28,254 nucleotides of DNA from JBJENW01 sp051880395 (GTDB taxonomy: Bacteria; Bacillota; Clostridia; Lachnospirales; Lachnospiraceae), in assembly GCA_051880395.1 (NCBI GenBank), contig JBJENW010000015.1:1-28254 (forward strand). Reading direction: 5' to 3'. A program made the translations under genes and the position numbers. Below, in pieces: positions 8,589-16,839 of the stretch. How positions within the stretch are numbered: the first letter of the stretch is position 1; every line of letters starts with the position of its first letter. Below the pieces are notes generated by a model. It searched no databases, was not told the origin of the DNA, and was given only the letters and a program-made list of their open reading frames with translations.

Positions 8589-11549
8589 CTATTCACTGAG
8601 ATGAATCCGAATAATTTCTACATCCTCCGGTGGTTCTTCGCTTGTGGATATGCAATATTCGATATCCTCCGGAGATTCTTCCGTACAACGAATGTACACA
8701 TCTGCATCTTCATCCGTATATGGAAGTCTGCAGCGTTTATTGTAAATACCCGTTTCATCCACAGACATCTTCGCTGCATTCGGCAATGAAGTATAATAGA
8801 TTTCAAAGTCTTCTACTCCCGCATCAATCAAAGGTACCCACTGTCCATACGCTACTATATTTCGATCCAAAACAATTTTAAACTTTCCTCTCTTTGAAAC
8901 GCCGATATTATAACGGAATTTCGTCTGTTTATCCGCCTCTGTTTCGGAAATCACTTTGATCTTTCCGCCCTCACGTCCTGCGATCAACCCATAGGCAACA
9001 CCCGTTTTTCCTGTCGGTGCTGTGATATCCGTCTCATTGACTGTTACACCTCTTTCCCGCTGTATCGCAATCGCCTCCGGTGTTCCAAGTGGCGGAAAAA
9101 GTTCAAAATATCCTTTTCCTTGTTCCTTTTCTTTTTCGATATATTCTGCAAAAATTTTTCGAAGGATTGGTGACTTACTGGAATTTCCTGCAAGGAATAT
9201 CTGTATACCATCTACACCGCTCTTTACAGCAGAATCATTTCGAAATGCCAGATAAATGGACGTAAAGAAATTCGATACACCTCTGTCAATCCGTTTTTCC
9301 AATACCTCAATCAAGTTCAGATGTATGCCCTTATCCTCATTCTCCACATACAATCTTTGCTCTGATTTGCGATTTCCGTCTTTATCGAACAGATCCACTT
9401 TTATATATCCTTCCTCAATCGGAAATTTGCACTCCTCATCGTTTCTGAACAGATATCCATGATAAGCGATTGGGTTATTCTTTTTTTCGCTTTCATCCTT
9501 TTCTTTCTCCTCATTTTTATCTTCTTTCGTAGCAATACCGATTATCCCCTCCCAGAACGGACGCAGTGCTTCCATCAACTGCTTGGTATTTCTCCTTGCT
9601 TCCTGTGAATTTGAAATCAAAGTTTCACTTCCCGGAAAAGCATCACATTCCTTTGGTTTTGAGAATGAAAATCCTGCGCTATCCTGTTCTTCCTCGGAAT
9701 TTTCCTCATCATTCTCCTCCTTTTTCTTTTTGTTTCCTTTCTTTTTTCCCAAAAGATCCGCATTTGCCTTGAATATTTCATATGCCATAAGTTCCAGCAG
9801 ATTTTCTCCTCCGAGATATTTATCCCCTTCTGAGCCAAAATGCTCTATAACATAATCATAGCGTCTTTCTTCTCTCTTACTATCATCTGCACATCTCCAT
9901 AAGCCAAAATCAAAGTCCGTTGTTCCACCGCCAAAATCGAAGATTGCATATAAAATATTTTCGTCTTCTTCCGGCTCAAATCCATATCCCTGTAAGGCAG
10001 TGATCGCATAAGCGGCCGGTTCACTTACCCCCTGTCTGACCCGAAATTTTTCCATAATTTCTTTGTTTTCTAAAATCGTCTCCGGCAGGGATTTTCTTAA
10101 TCCGGTTGTAAAACTTTGCAAAATTTTTTCTTTGACGGTTTTTTCATATGTAACTGGAAAAGAAAGCACATAATCCAGATAGATTCCATTTCGCATATTG
10201 TTGATATACAGTCCCAGATAATACGCATACAATTCCAACGGATTAAACGCATCATCGTTCAGTTGCACAAACGCCGGCAACAAACGCTCAACGCCTTTTT
10301 GGTCGACGATTTTTACATTTCGTTCTGTATCCCCACACCATTGCTTGATATCATAAAAATACGAATAAAACGCATCGCTGACCGAATTGGATTGCAAATC
10401 ATTGTTTGCTGTATGTGACACACGTAAATCGTCAATCGACGTTTCCGGTCTGCCATCTCGCTTGTGATAGTCAGAAAGAAATTTTTCCAGATCAAGGAAT
10501 TCCATAATAGTAGGATTCTCATAATGCTGTGCCTCAGCTTTTTTATTTAATCGTCCCGTTCCGACACGAAGCAGCGTCGTTTTTTCTCTGCCATCCCGTT
10601 TGGATACGATCGTACTTTTTGTACCGAAATCAATGCCGATCAGACCATCTTCGTGAATATCCGCGACCGGATTTCTTGCGATCAGAGGTTTCTCCAGTGT
10701 TGCAACAACCTGCCCTTTCTCTGCCACTGGTTCCTTCTCAAACCACAGTTCCCAATGTCCTGCATTTACATCTTCCAGACATTTTTTATCATAATCCTCC
10801 AAATCAGCACGAATTTTGTCACAACCCAGAAGATTTTGTGTATAAATCGCACTGATTTCAGGTGATATTACGAAATCTTTCATCACTTTATCCGTAACTT
10901 CTTGTTCAATCTCACTTCGATTCAGTTTTAATATCTGAATTAATTTTTCAACATCTTGTTCAGAAATACACTCTTCTTTATCGTTTGTTTCCAGAATGCT
11001 TTTTTCGTCGATCAAAATAACAGCCTTTTTGAACGTCTCATCAGACAGAATCTCAAACTTTTTTGAAAGAATCAATTTTTTAAAATCAACATCAGATATA
11101 TATACCACACCCACGCGATTGGTATACGAATCTGACAAGTTAAAATCCTGTTTTGATTCAACACTATAAGAATATATTTCCATTTTAAAACAATGAAATC
11201 CATTCCATACCACTAAACCATTTTCAATTTCTTTTGGGCAATTACTCTTTTTCCCAAACAAACCATCAACCATCTTCTTTTTGATTTTAATCGGTTTTAA
11301 TCCAAAATATGTATCTGCCACATGATCATAAGATTTCAGAATCGGTACCGCTTTATTTTTCTTGCTGTTCCAATATCCAGATTCCCCATTGCATGAAAAT
11401 TTAATCCACTCCTCGGAGAAATACTTTTTTTCCAGTTTCAGATATTCCTGGTTCAGTGCCTCTCTAAATTCTTTGTATAATTCTGCATGAATCACCTTTT
11501 TCAATGCATTATCACGCAAAACAATTTTGTTTACAGCTTTTGTGTCCAT
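8589..11549 (-). CDS. Large Hsp70-like (actin-fold) ATPase with N-terminal extension
   Basis: This 986-residue protein contains the three signature motifs of the Hsp70/actin ATPase fold: phosphate-1 GIDFGTKST near residues 305-313, phosphate-2 DFGGGTTDFDFG at 538-549, and the adenosine motif IFLAGNSSKSP near 784-794, with SEPAAYA near 509-515 at the connect position. It differs from DnaK by a roughly 300-residue N-terminal extension without an obvious family, a Lys/Glu-rich insert near 600-625 and another near 675-692, and no recognisable DnaK peptide-binding domain. The length recalls SrfB-type proteins. The acidic C-terminus carries a duplicated SPEDIE/PPEDVE unit. GGGAGG nine bases upstream supports the start. 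A GrpE-like protein in the same operon is a likely exchange factor. Likely role: an ATP-driven conformational switch or chaperone acting on the operon's other proteins; substrate unknown. Confidence 0.85.
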   Translation of the reverse strand: MDTKAVNKIVLRDNALKKVIHAELYKEFREALNQEYLKLEKKYFSEEWIKFSCNGESGYWNSKKNKAVPILKSYDHVADTYFGLKPIKIKKKMVDGLFGKKSNCPKEIENGLVVWNGFHCFKMEIYSYSVESKQDFNLSDSYTNRVGVVYISDVDFKKLILSKKFEILSDETFKKAVILIDEKSILETNDKEECISEQDVEKLIQILKLNRSEIEQEVTDKVMKDFVISPEISAIYTQNLLGCDKIRADLEDYDKKCLEDVNAGHWELWFEKEPVAEKGQVVATLEKPLIARNPVADIHEDGLIGIDFGTKSTIVSKRDGREKTTLLRVGTGRLNKKAEAQHYENPTIMEFLDLEKFLSDYHKRDGRPETSIDDLRVSHTANNDLQSNSVSDAFYSYFYDIKQWCGDTERNVKIVDQKGVERLLPAFVQLNDDAFNPLELYAYYLGLYINNMRNGIYLDYVLSFPVTYEKTVKEKILQSFTTGLRKSLPETILENKEIMEKFRVRQGVSEPAAYAITALQGYGFEPEEDENILYAIFDFGGGTTDFDFGLWRCADDSKREERRYDYVIEHFGSEGDKYLGGENLLELMAYEIFKANADLLGKKKGNKKKKEENDEENSEEEQDSAGFSFSKPKECDAFPGSETLISNSQEARRNTKQLMEALRPFWEGIIGIATKEDKNEEKEKDESEKKNNPIAYHGYLFRNDEECKFPIEEGYIKVDLFDKDGNRKSEQRLYVENEDKGIHLNLIEVLEKRIDRGVSNFFTSIYLAFRNDSAVKSGVDGIQIFLAGNSSKSPILRKIFAEYIEKEKEQGKGYFELFPPLGTPEAIAIQRERGVTVNETDITAPTGKTGVAYGLIAGREGGKIKVISETEADKQTKFRYNIGVSKRGKFKIVLDRNIVAYGQWVPLIDAGVEDFEIYYTSLPNAAKMSVDETGIYNKRCRLPYTDEDADVYIRCTEESPEDIEYCISTSEEPPEDVEIIRIHLSE

Positions 11550-11578
11550 ACTCCTTTTCCTCCCTCAAAACAGATGTT

Positions 11579-12094
11579 TTAATCTTCCTGTCTATCATGC
11601 CGCTCTAATTTTTCAATCATATACTGAATAAACGGTGTCCGTTCTCTTGTTTCTGTTTTTTCTTCAAATGCCTCCTCATTGTCTGTTCGGTAGGAAGCGG
11701 TCATTCTGACAATCTCCCCTTCACTTTTCTTTCGAAAATTGCCTGTCTGTGCTATCCGAATTCCTTTTTCGTCATAAATTTGGATTGGTGTATCAATCTG
11801 CATTCGTTCTACTACACTTTGTATCATATATCTGTTCCATACACATTCGCTTCTTGGGCATTCCCTCGCACTCAATGCTTCTGAAATATTAGTTTTCTCA
11901 TCATAAATCAGGCAAAAATCGGTCTGACTCGTCTTCAAAAAGCCGGCATATTCTTTCCATTTATCCCAGAAATCCTCGGTATATTCGATGCATGCATTTC
12001 CTTCAAATTTCATAATCTCAAATCCATTCTTTTTTGCGAGAACAGAAATGATTTTCTTATCCTTTATCCAAAATAAACAGTGACATATCTTCAT
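11579..12094 (-). CDS. Unknown 171-residue protein of the Hsp70-like cluster
   Basis: No family was recognised. The N-terminal 75 residues alternate short hydrophobic strands with charged turns (CLFWIKDKKIISVLAKKNG, later DFCLIYDEKTN), which could be part of an actin-like or other alpha/beta fold. The C-terminal third is strongly charged and probably helical, ending in ERHDRQED. There is no signal peptide or membrane segment. The start at 12094 lies four bases after the stop of the 254-residue gene, with AGAGGA upstream, and the Hsp70-like gene begins 29 bases after its end. The tight linkage suggests an adaptor or partner of the Hsp70-like ATPase; that is inference from position only. Confidence 0.7.
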   Translation of the reverse strand: MKICHCLFWIKDKKIISVLAKKNGFEIMKFEGNACIEYTEDFWDKWKEYAGFLKTSQTDFCLIYDEKTNISEALSARECPRSECVWNRYMIQSVVERMQIDTPIQIYDEKGIRIAQTGNFRKKSEGEIVRMTASYRTDNEEAFEEKTETRERTPFIQYMIEKLERHDRQED

Positions 12095-12098
12095 ACGA

Positions 12099-12863
12099 TC
12101 ATTCCTCTATGTTCAAAGCATACAGCTTCTGATTTATTTCATTCTGTGTAATGTCCGAATTCGTTTCTTTCATCGCCTCTGTAAGAACCGCCTGTACTTT
12201 TTCATCTGTTTGCAAATCCGTAGAACGATTATGCAGGTAATCCGAAAATTCCTTCATTCCCATACCGTTTGCCTGCAAATACTTGCTATATATGACAAAT
12301 TCCGTCGGAGATAACATCTGCTGAAGTTTCGCAAGATCAACAAGGATATCTGTAGTAATCCCTACAAGATCCGGATTTTTCAAACCAGTTGTATCAAATC
12401 CAAGTTTTTCACTGCAGGCTTTTGCATACAGATACGTTCCTGTTGCGCGATAAGCCGTTCGTTCTTCCGGAGACATCTGATCGAGTCTTTCTTTTTCTTC
12501 CTTTGAAAGCTTGATATCTTCCTGTAAATGTTTGATATAAGCTTCTGTCGATTCAAAATCATCCGGCTTTTTATCATCTTTTTCTGCTTTCATCGCAAGT
12601 TCATCCGGTTCATCTTGATCTTTTTCTTTTATCAACAATACCTCTGCAATTTTAGATACGATATCTGCAACCAAAAGGATCGCAGATATTACATTAAGAC
12701 CCGGAATTGCCACGCCTATTTTTGTGACAAAAGAAGAAATCGCTCCTCCAAGGAATGTGCCGCCCAGTGCTCCTGCAATACCGCTGCAGATTCTCCCGAC
12801 GCAGCTGCAAACACCACTGATTGCACCGCTGATCGCACTCCCTAAACTACTAAAAAATCCCAT
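12099..12863 (-). CDS. Protein with glycine-rich hydrophobic N-terminal domain, candidate membrane-active component
   Basis: The 254-residue protein starts with about 80 residues rich in Gly, Ala, Ser, Ile and Val (for example SAISGAISGVCSCVGRICSG and FLGGAISSFVTKIGVAIPG) that could form two or three membrane-inserting helices, without a classical charged signal peptide. An acidic linker (about 81-105) leads to a soluble helical region to the C-terminus. The architecture recalls pore-forming or membrane-permeabilising proteins, though no family was recognised. Start choice is supported by AAGGAGG seven bases upstream. It sits between the HerA-like ATPase (12 bases after its stop) and the 171-residue protein. 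A role as membrane effector or scaffold is inference from composition. Confidence 0.75.
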   Translation of the reverse strand: MGFFSSLGSAISGAISGVCSCVGRICSGIAGALGGTFLGGAISSFVTKIGVAIPGLNVISAILLVADIVSKIAEVLLIKEKDQDEPDELAMKAEKDDKKPDDFESTEAYIKHLQEDIKLSKEEKERLDQMSPEERTAYRATGTYLYAKACSEKLGFDTTGLKNPDLVGITTDILVDLAKLQQMLSPTEFVIYSKYLQANGMGMKEFSDYLHNRSTDLQTDEKVQAVLTEAMKETNSDITQNEINQKLYALNIEE

Positions 12864-12875
12864 ACTGCTTCCTCC

Positions 12876-15833
12876 TTATCTGCATTTTCCCGAAAGAAAT
12901 ATCTGCAATTCTCTGACAGAATGTAATCTGAGATAATTTATAAATTCATTTCTCCCTATTGTTTGTATGATTTCTTCCATCTCTTTTTCACTCTCAACGC
13001 TTATGCTTTTTCCGTTACTCGCAGTAAATTCTTTTAACCATTTTCCGGTCAGTTTTCTATTCATTTCCCTGATACATGCAAACTGCGCATTATTCGGCTC
13101 ATCAGAGAAAATTTCCAAACCGCGATATATCCCTCGCTTATAATTTGCTTTATAATAGTCAATACAACTTGCCAGGATATCATCATTTGTCGGCGTTTGC
13201 TCTGATGTATCCGTTTCTCTGTCAATTTGAATCTGAATTGCTTTATCGGTTCCTGTCGTAAAATAAACTGCGCGACCGGTTGGGAGATTGGAAAGGAACT
13301 CTTTTTGTTCCTCTTTCAGCATGATTGTATTTCCAACCGCTTCCTTATCATCTGCAGCAAAAATGCGATGAATGATTTTTGTATTTGTATTTTTCAATAC
13401 ATCGGGCGTTAATTTATTTGGTATCTGATCTACTATGATCAGTGATTCCCCATATTTTCTTATTTCCGCAAGCATATCCGAGAACATTTCCACGCTCTGT
13501 TTTTTCGCTGGACTATCTCCAGCCTGGCATTTACTTAAAAGCCTGTGTGCCTCTTCCACAAGTGTAATATGTTGAAATTTACCTTCCAGCTCATACTTTT
13601 CCCGAATCGCCTCTGAAAGGTTTATAAGAATAAAGCCCATGATCAAGGATTTTTCTGCACTGCTTCGTATATGTTCCAACTCAAATACCACTTTATGATC
13701 CAGTAAATCCATAAAATCAACTGATGAAGTTGTATTTAACAAAAATCCTTTTTCACCGCTTGTAAGACCAAGCAAACGCGCTTTAATTGAGCCGATATAA
13801 TCATTTTTGAGTCTGTCGTCAAATCCCTGTTCGTTCACAACTATTTCACAGTTTTTAATTAAATCACTGATTGTAGGAAATGCTTTACCGGATCCATCAA
13901 AGCATTCTTCCTCACTATAATTTCGGTTTTGGTTTGTATAAATATCCCACCCTTTTTCCTCGTAACTTCTGTATAACGCCTGTTCTATAATCTGAGGAAT
14001 CGCTGCTTCCATATCAAATGCAGACTCAATACATGCACAGAGCAGATCCACCCGGGAAGTGATACTTTCTCTCGGATAAAATATCAATGGATTCATAGGC
14101 AGCGGGGTTGTCTGGTTATCACCGAGTGTAAATACCTTTATATCTTTATCATTTCGACACATCACCCGATATTCTGTTTTTGCCGGTTCGATCACTAAAA
14201 ATGGCATATCCGCTTTTTTCAATATTTTCTGGCATGTCGTTGTTTTTCCACTACCTGTCACGCCCGACACAAAAATATGTTTATCAAGATCTGCTTTATC
14301 CAAATAAACAGGGCTTTCTTTCAGTTCATTTCCATTTTGTATCAGGCAGCCAAGTTCGATTCGATGTTCTTCCAAATCCGGTTTCTGATAGTTCAGACCA
14401 AATTCTACTTCTTCATTTAAGCTTAAACCAACAACTTCTTTCTGTGGTAATCCTGCAATCATCCCAAGCTCATTTGTTGTTATCCAATTTCCCAAGCAGG
14501 TGTTTTTCTTACGGTCAACGATATGGTGCATTGCAAAATGCGTCAGATAATTTTCTCTGGTTCCATCATCTTTATATTTTCCTGTCGGTAACTGAAAGGA
14601 ACGAAATGCATTTTTTGCATTTTCAGAAAGATCAAAGGATGACAGCGGTATTTTGTTTCCAGTCTCACCAGAATAAAGTGCTGTTACTGTGTTTTTGATT
14701 TTTTGTAAAGCTGTTTTCTTTGACGCAAATACACACATCGAGGTAAGAAACATTCCTTTTCCTTTGCCATAATCCAAGCGTGGAAATATAACATCGTCCA
14801 TAAACTTTATAAAATCCTGTAAATTTCGGTTGCTATATTCAACAGTTGTGGTGGTAGACGTAGAACTTCCGGTACTTTTTGCCGTTGTTTTGCTTTCATT
14901 TTTGGTTTTAGATGAGCTGTTTCCGATCGTCTTTGATTCAGAGTGATTCGCTCCAGTCTGCTTTGCGTCAGATGTATTGCTCCCACCGCTTTTGCTTCCA
15001 GAACTTCCTGTCGCAGAAGAATGATTCGTTTGTCCATCTTTCGTATCATTTTTTGACCAGCCTTCATTCCATCCATCATTAGTTCCCACTGTATGTGTAT
15101 CACTGTTTGATGTTCCATCAGATATCGTTGCAGATCCAGAAGACCCTTCTGTGTTGCTGGTTCCTTCTGTGTTCGATTCGGAACTTCCGCTATTCGTCCC
15201 TTTGCCTATTTGTATACTCTTTTTGGAATAAGAGGATTTCATATCATAAAATTCATAAAGATTCTTTTGAATTTCAAATATATCTTCCATATTTAGCGGT
15301 TTTGCCACTACCAAAAAGCAATAACTGTCACCATACATCACATTGATCAAACGATCAATTCCCTGATATTTTTCATCGTCTTTATTTGCACCTGGTACAC
15401 CTTCAATCACACCAGCTTCCGGCATATTTCTGATTGTTTCAAGTACGCTTTCTCTTTCATCCGCAGTTAATGCTTTTGTTTTACTTCCCCTAAAATTTCC
15501 CTGAATCGCTGGTCGTAAGATTGTATCTCCTATGTCTTTGATTGCAAAATCCAGCGGTTTCTTATAATTCAAATCTTTCGATATACCATAGTAAAAATCA
15601 ACTTTCTCTTTTCTACCTACGATTAAAAAAATGAAATTTAACCCATCCATTTTCAAAGAAGACAACACATTCTCAAGTGCTTCTTTTTTCGGTGCCTGTT
15701 CTTCATAACAAATATCTGTAACTTTTAAAAGATAAATATCTTTATTTTCTATTTCTTTCGTTTTCTGAAAATCAAGCAAATTTGTAAGATACATCACACT
15801 TTTGTTTGTTAAATAGTCTTCCGTTTCCGGCAT
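12876..15833 (-). CDS. HerA/VirB4-like P-loop ATPase with long Ser/Thr/Gly-rich linker
   Basis: A 985-residue protein. The C-terminal half is a FtsK/HerA-type motor: Walker A GVTGSGKTTT near residues 524-533, Walker B ITLVEEAHRLL near 756-766, and the VDQIPNKL sensor segment near 801-808 typical of the HerA/DUF87/VirB4 group. Residues about 1-200 form a separate alpha/beta domain with FYYGISKD and YCFLVVAKP segments. Residues about 206-335 are almost only Ser, Thr, Gly, Asn, Lys and Asp, an unusually long disordered linker. Such ATPases form hexameric rings that pump DNA or protein; several HerA-type ATPases act in anti-phage defence with a partner effector. AGGAGG nine bases upstream, overlapping the previous stop codon, fixes the start. 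ATPase class is firm; substrate and direction are unknown. Confidence 0.85.
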   Translation of the reverse strand: MPETEDYLTNKSVMYLTNLLDFQKTKEIENKDIYLLKVTDICYEEQAPKKEALENVLSSLKMDGLNFIFLIVGRKEKVDFYYGISKDLNYKKPLDFAIKDIGDTILRPAIQGNFRGSKTKALTADERESVLETIRNMPEAGVIEGVPGANKDDEKYQGIDRLINVMYGDSYCFLVVAKPLNMEDIFEIQKNLYEFYDMKSSYSKKSIQIGKGTNSGSSESNTEGTSNTEGSSGSATISDGTSNSDTHTVGTNDGWNEGWSKNDTKDGQTNHSSATGSSGSKSGGSNTSDAKQTGANHSESKTIGNSSSKTKNESKTTAKSTGSSTSTTTTVEYSNRNLQDFIKFMDDVIFPRLDYGKGKGMFLTSMCVFASKKTALQKIKNTVTALYSGETGNKIPLSSFDLSENAKNAFRSFQLPTGKYKDDGTRENYLTHFAMHHIVDRKKNTCLGNWITTNELGMIAGLPQKEVVGLSLNEEVEFGLNYQKPDLEEHRIELGCLIQNGNELKESPVYLDKADLDKHIFVSGVTGSGKTTTCQKILKKADMPFLVIEPAKTEYRVMCRNDKDIKVFTLGDNQTTPLPMNPLIFYPRESITSRVDLLCACIESAFDMEAAIPQIIEQALYRSYEEKGWDIYTNQNRNYSEEECFDGSGKAFPTISDLIKNCEIVVNEQGFDDRLKNDYIGSIKARLLGLTSGEKGFLLNTTSSVDFMDLLDHKVVFELEHIRSSAEKSLIMGFILINLSEAIREKYELEGKFQHITLVEEAHRLLSKCQAGDSPAKKQSVEMFSDMLAEIRKYGESLIIVDQIPNKLTPDVLKNTNTKIIHRIFAADDKEAVGNTIMLKEEQKEFLSNLPTGRAVYFTTGTDKAIQIQIDRETDTSEQTPTNDDILASCIDYYKANYKRGIYRGLEIFSDEPNNAQFACIREMNRKLTGKWLKEFTASNGKSISVESEKEMEEIIQTIGRNEFINYLRLHSVRELQIFLSGKCR

Positions 15834-15846
15834 ACCGATCTTCCTC

Positions 15847-16713
15847 CTATACTTTCACTAACGATCTTCGAATCACTTTTCTTGTGTTCATCGACCTATA
15901 CCCACGAAGAATCACCTCTGTAATATCTCCGGAAGTTGCACTTCCCATACAACGATCGTGACATTCATCATCAAACTCATCGCCAATTTCCACATCATCC
16001 CGAACATATTTCGGTTCTGGCAGAGAATCGTTATAAATATCAAAAAAGTAATCAAAAATCTCTCTTAAAACCATAAAATCCTGTTCACGATCAGAATCAT
16101 TTGAGAGATCTTTTGTATAGTTCCATATAGCTGCCAATCCATCTTCATTCGTACAAGACGCAATAAACGTAATTTCATTTGTTACGCTTATTACATTTTC
16201 CAATCCGTTTCTTGTGGAGCGAGACAAAGATTGATACATTTTTAAATACGCCATTGGTTTTTCAAATTGTTGCTTTAACAGATCCGCTGTCGCGTTTGCC
16301 TGTTTGAGTTCTGACATCAATTCTGCATTTTTATTACATTCTTGTCCGAAGTCCTTTTCCAGTTTGGATATCTCTGATATTTTGTTTTGTAACTCTATCT
16401 GGCTATCTCGTTCTTTTTTCTTCAAAATCTCTATTTGTCCTTGCAAATGTTCACATTCTTTTTCTTTTAAATCTGCCTGATTTTTATACTCGTGCAGCTT
16501 TTCCTTTGTTTTTTCAAGCTGCGTTTGTAACTGTGATATTTGCAAATTCAAAGATTTCATTTCTTCTGAATCATCGATACTTGATTCGATAAAATCAGAA
16601 TTACTTTTTTTAGGTGAACGATTCGCAATTTCCCAGATAAGTTTTTGAATCTCTTCCGATTCTGAAATCACCTCATAGACATATTGAATATCTTTCTCTT
16701 TAATATTTCTCAT
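15847..16713 (-). CDS. Coiled-coil protein with GrpE-like C-terminal domain, probable Hsp70 exchange factor
   Basis: The 288-residue protein has a long coiled coil at about residues 45-155 (LQISQLQTQLEKTKEKLHEY and on), a mixed helical region, and a C-terminal part matching the GrpE beta-wing pattern: GDEFDDECHDR, a short acidic loop, then ITEVILRGYRSMNTRKVIRRSLVKV split by a few residues. This parallels the GrpE series 'fDp..H.a', 'V.eV.q.GY...g.viRpa.V.V'. A dimeric coiled coil followed by the wing is also how GrpE is built. It would release ADP from the Hsp70-like ATPase encoded three genes downstream. GGAGAGG upstream supports the start. Its stop overlaps the ribosome binding site of the HerA-like gene. 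The homology is read by eye and should be treated as probable. Confidence 0.7.
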   Translation of the reverse strand: MRNIKEKDIQYVYEVISESEEIQKLIWEIANRSPKKSNSDFIESSIDDSEEMKSLNLQISQLQTQLEKTKEKLHEYKNQADLKEKECEHLQGQIEILKKKERDSQIELQNKISEISKLEKDFGQECNKNAELMSELKQANATADLLKQQFEKPMAYLKMYQSLSRSTRNGLENVISVTNEITFIASCTNEDGLAAIWNYTKDLSNDSDREQDFMVLREIFDYFFDIYNDSLPEPKYVRDDVEIGDEFDDECHDRCMGSATSGDITEVILRGYRSMNTRKVIRRSLVKV

Positions 16714-16820
16714 TCTTGTTCTACCTCTCCAAAATTATGCTTTCCCCAGATACTTTAGCAACCTAACAAAATCCGAAGTGAAACTCCATTTTCTTAAAAA
16801 TTACGTTTTCACACTACAAT

Positions 16821-16836
16821 ATTTATCGTCATAAAT
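16821..16836. promoter_or_regulatory. Inverted repeat between the WYL gene and the operon, candidate operator
   Basis: ATTTAT-CGTC-ATAAAT, a perfect 6-bp inverted repeat, lies directly after the WYL stop codon and about 110 bases before the GrpE-like start. WYL regulators bind such repeats. I could not find a convincing promoter in the 126-bp gap, so the operon may be read from the WYL promoter. Confidence 0.35.
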
Positions 16837-16839
16837 TTC

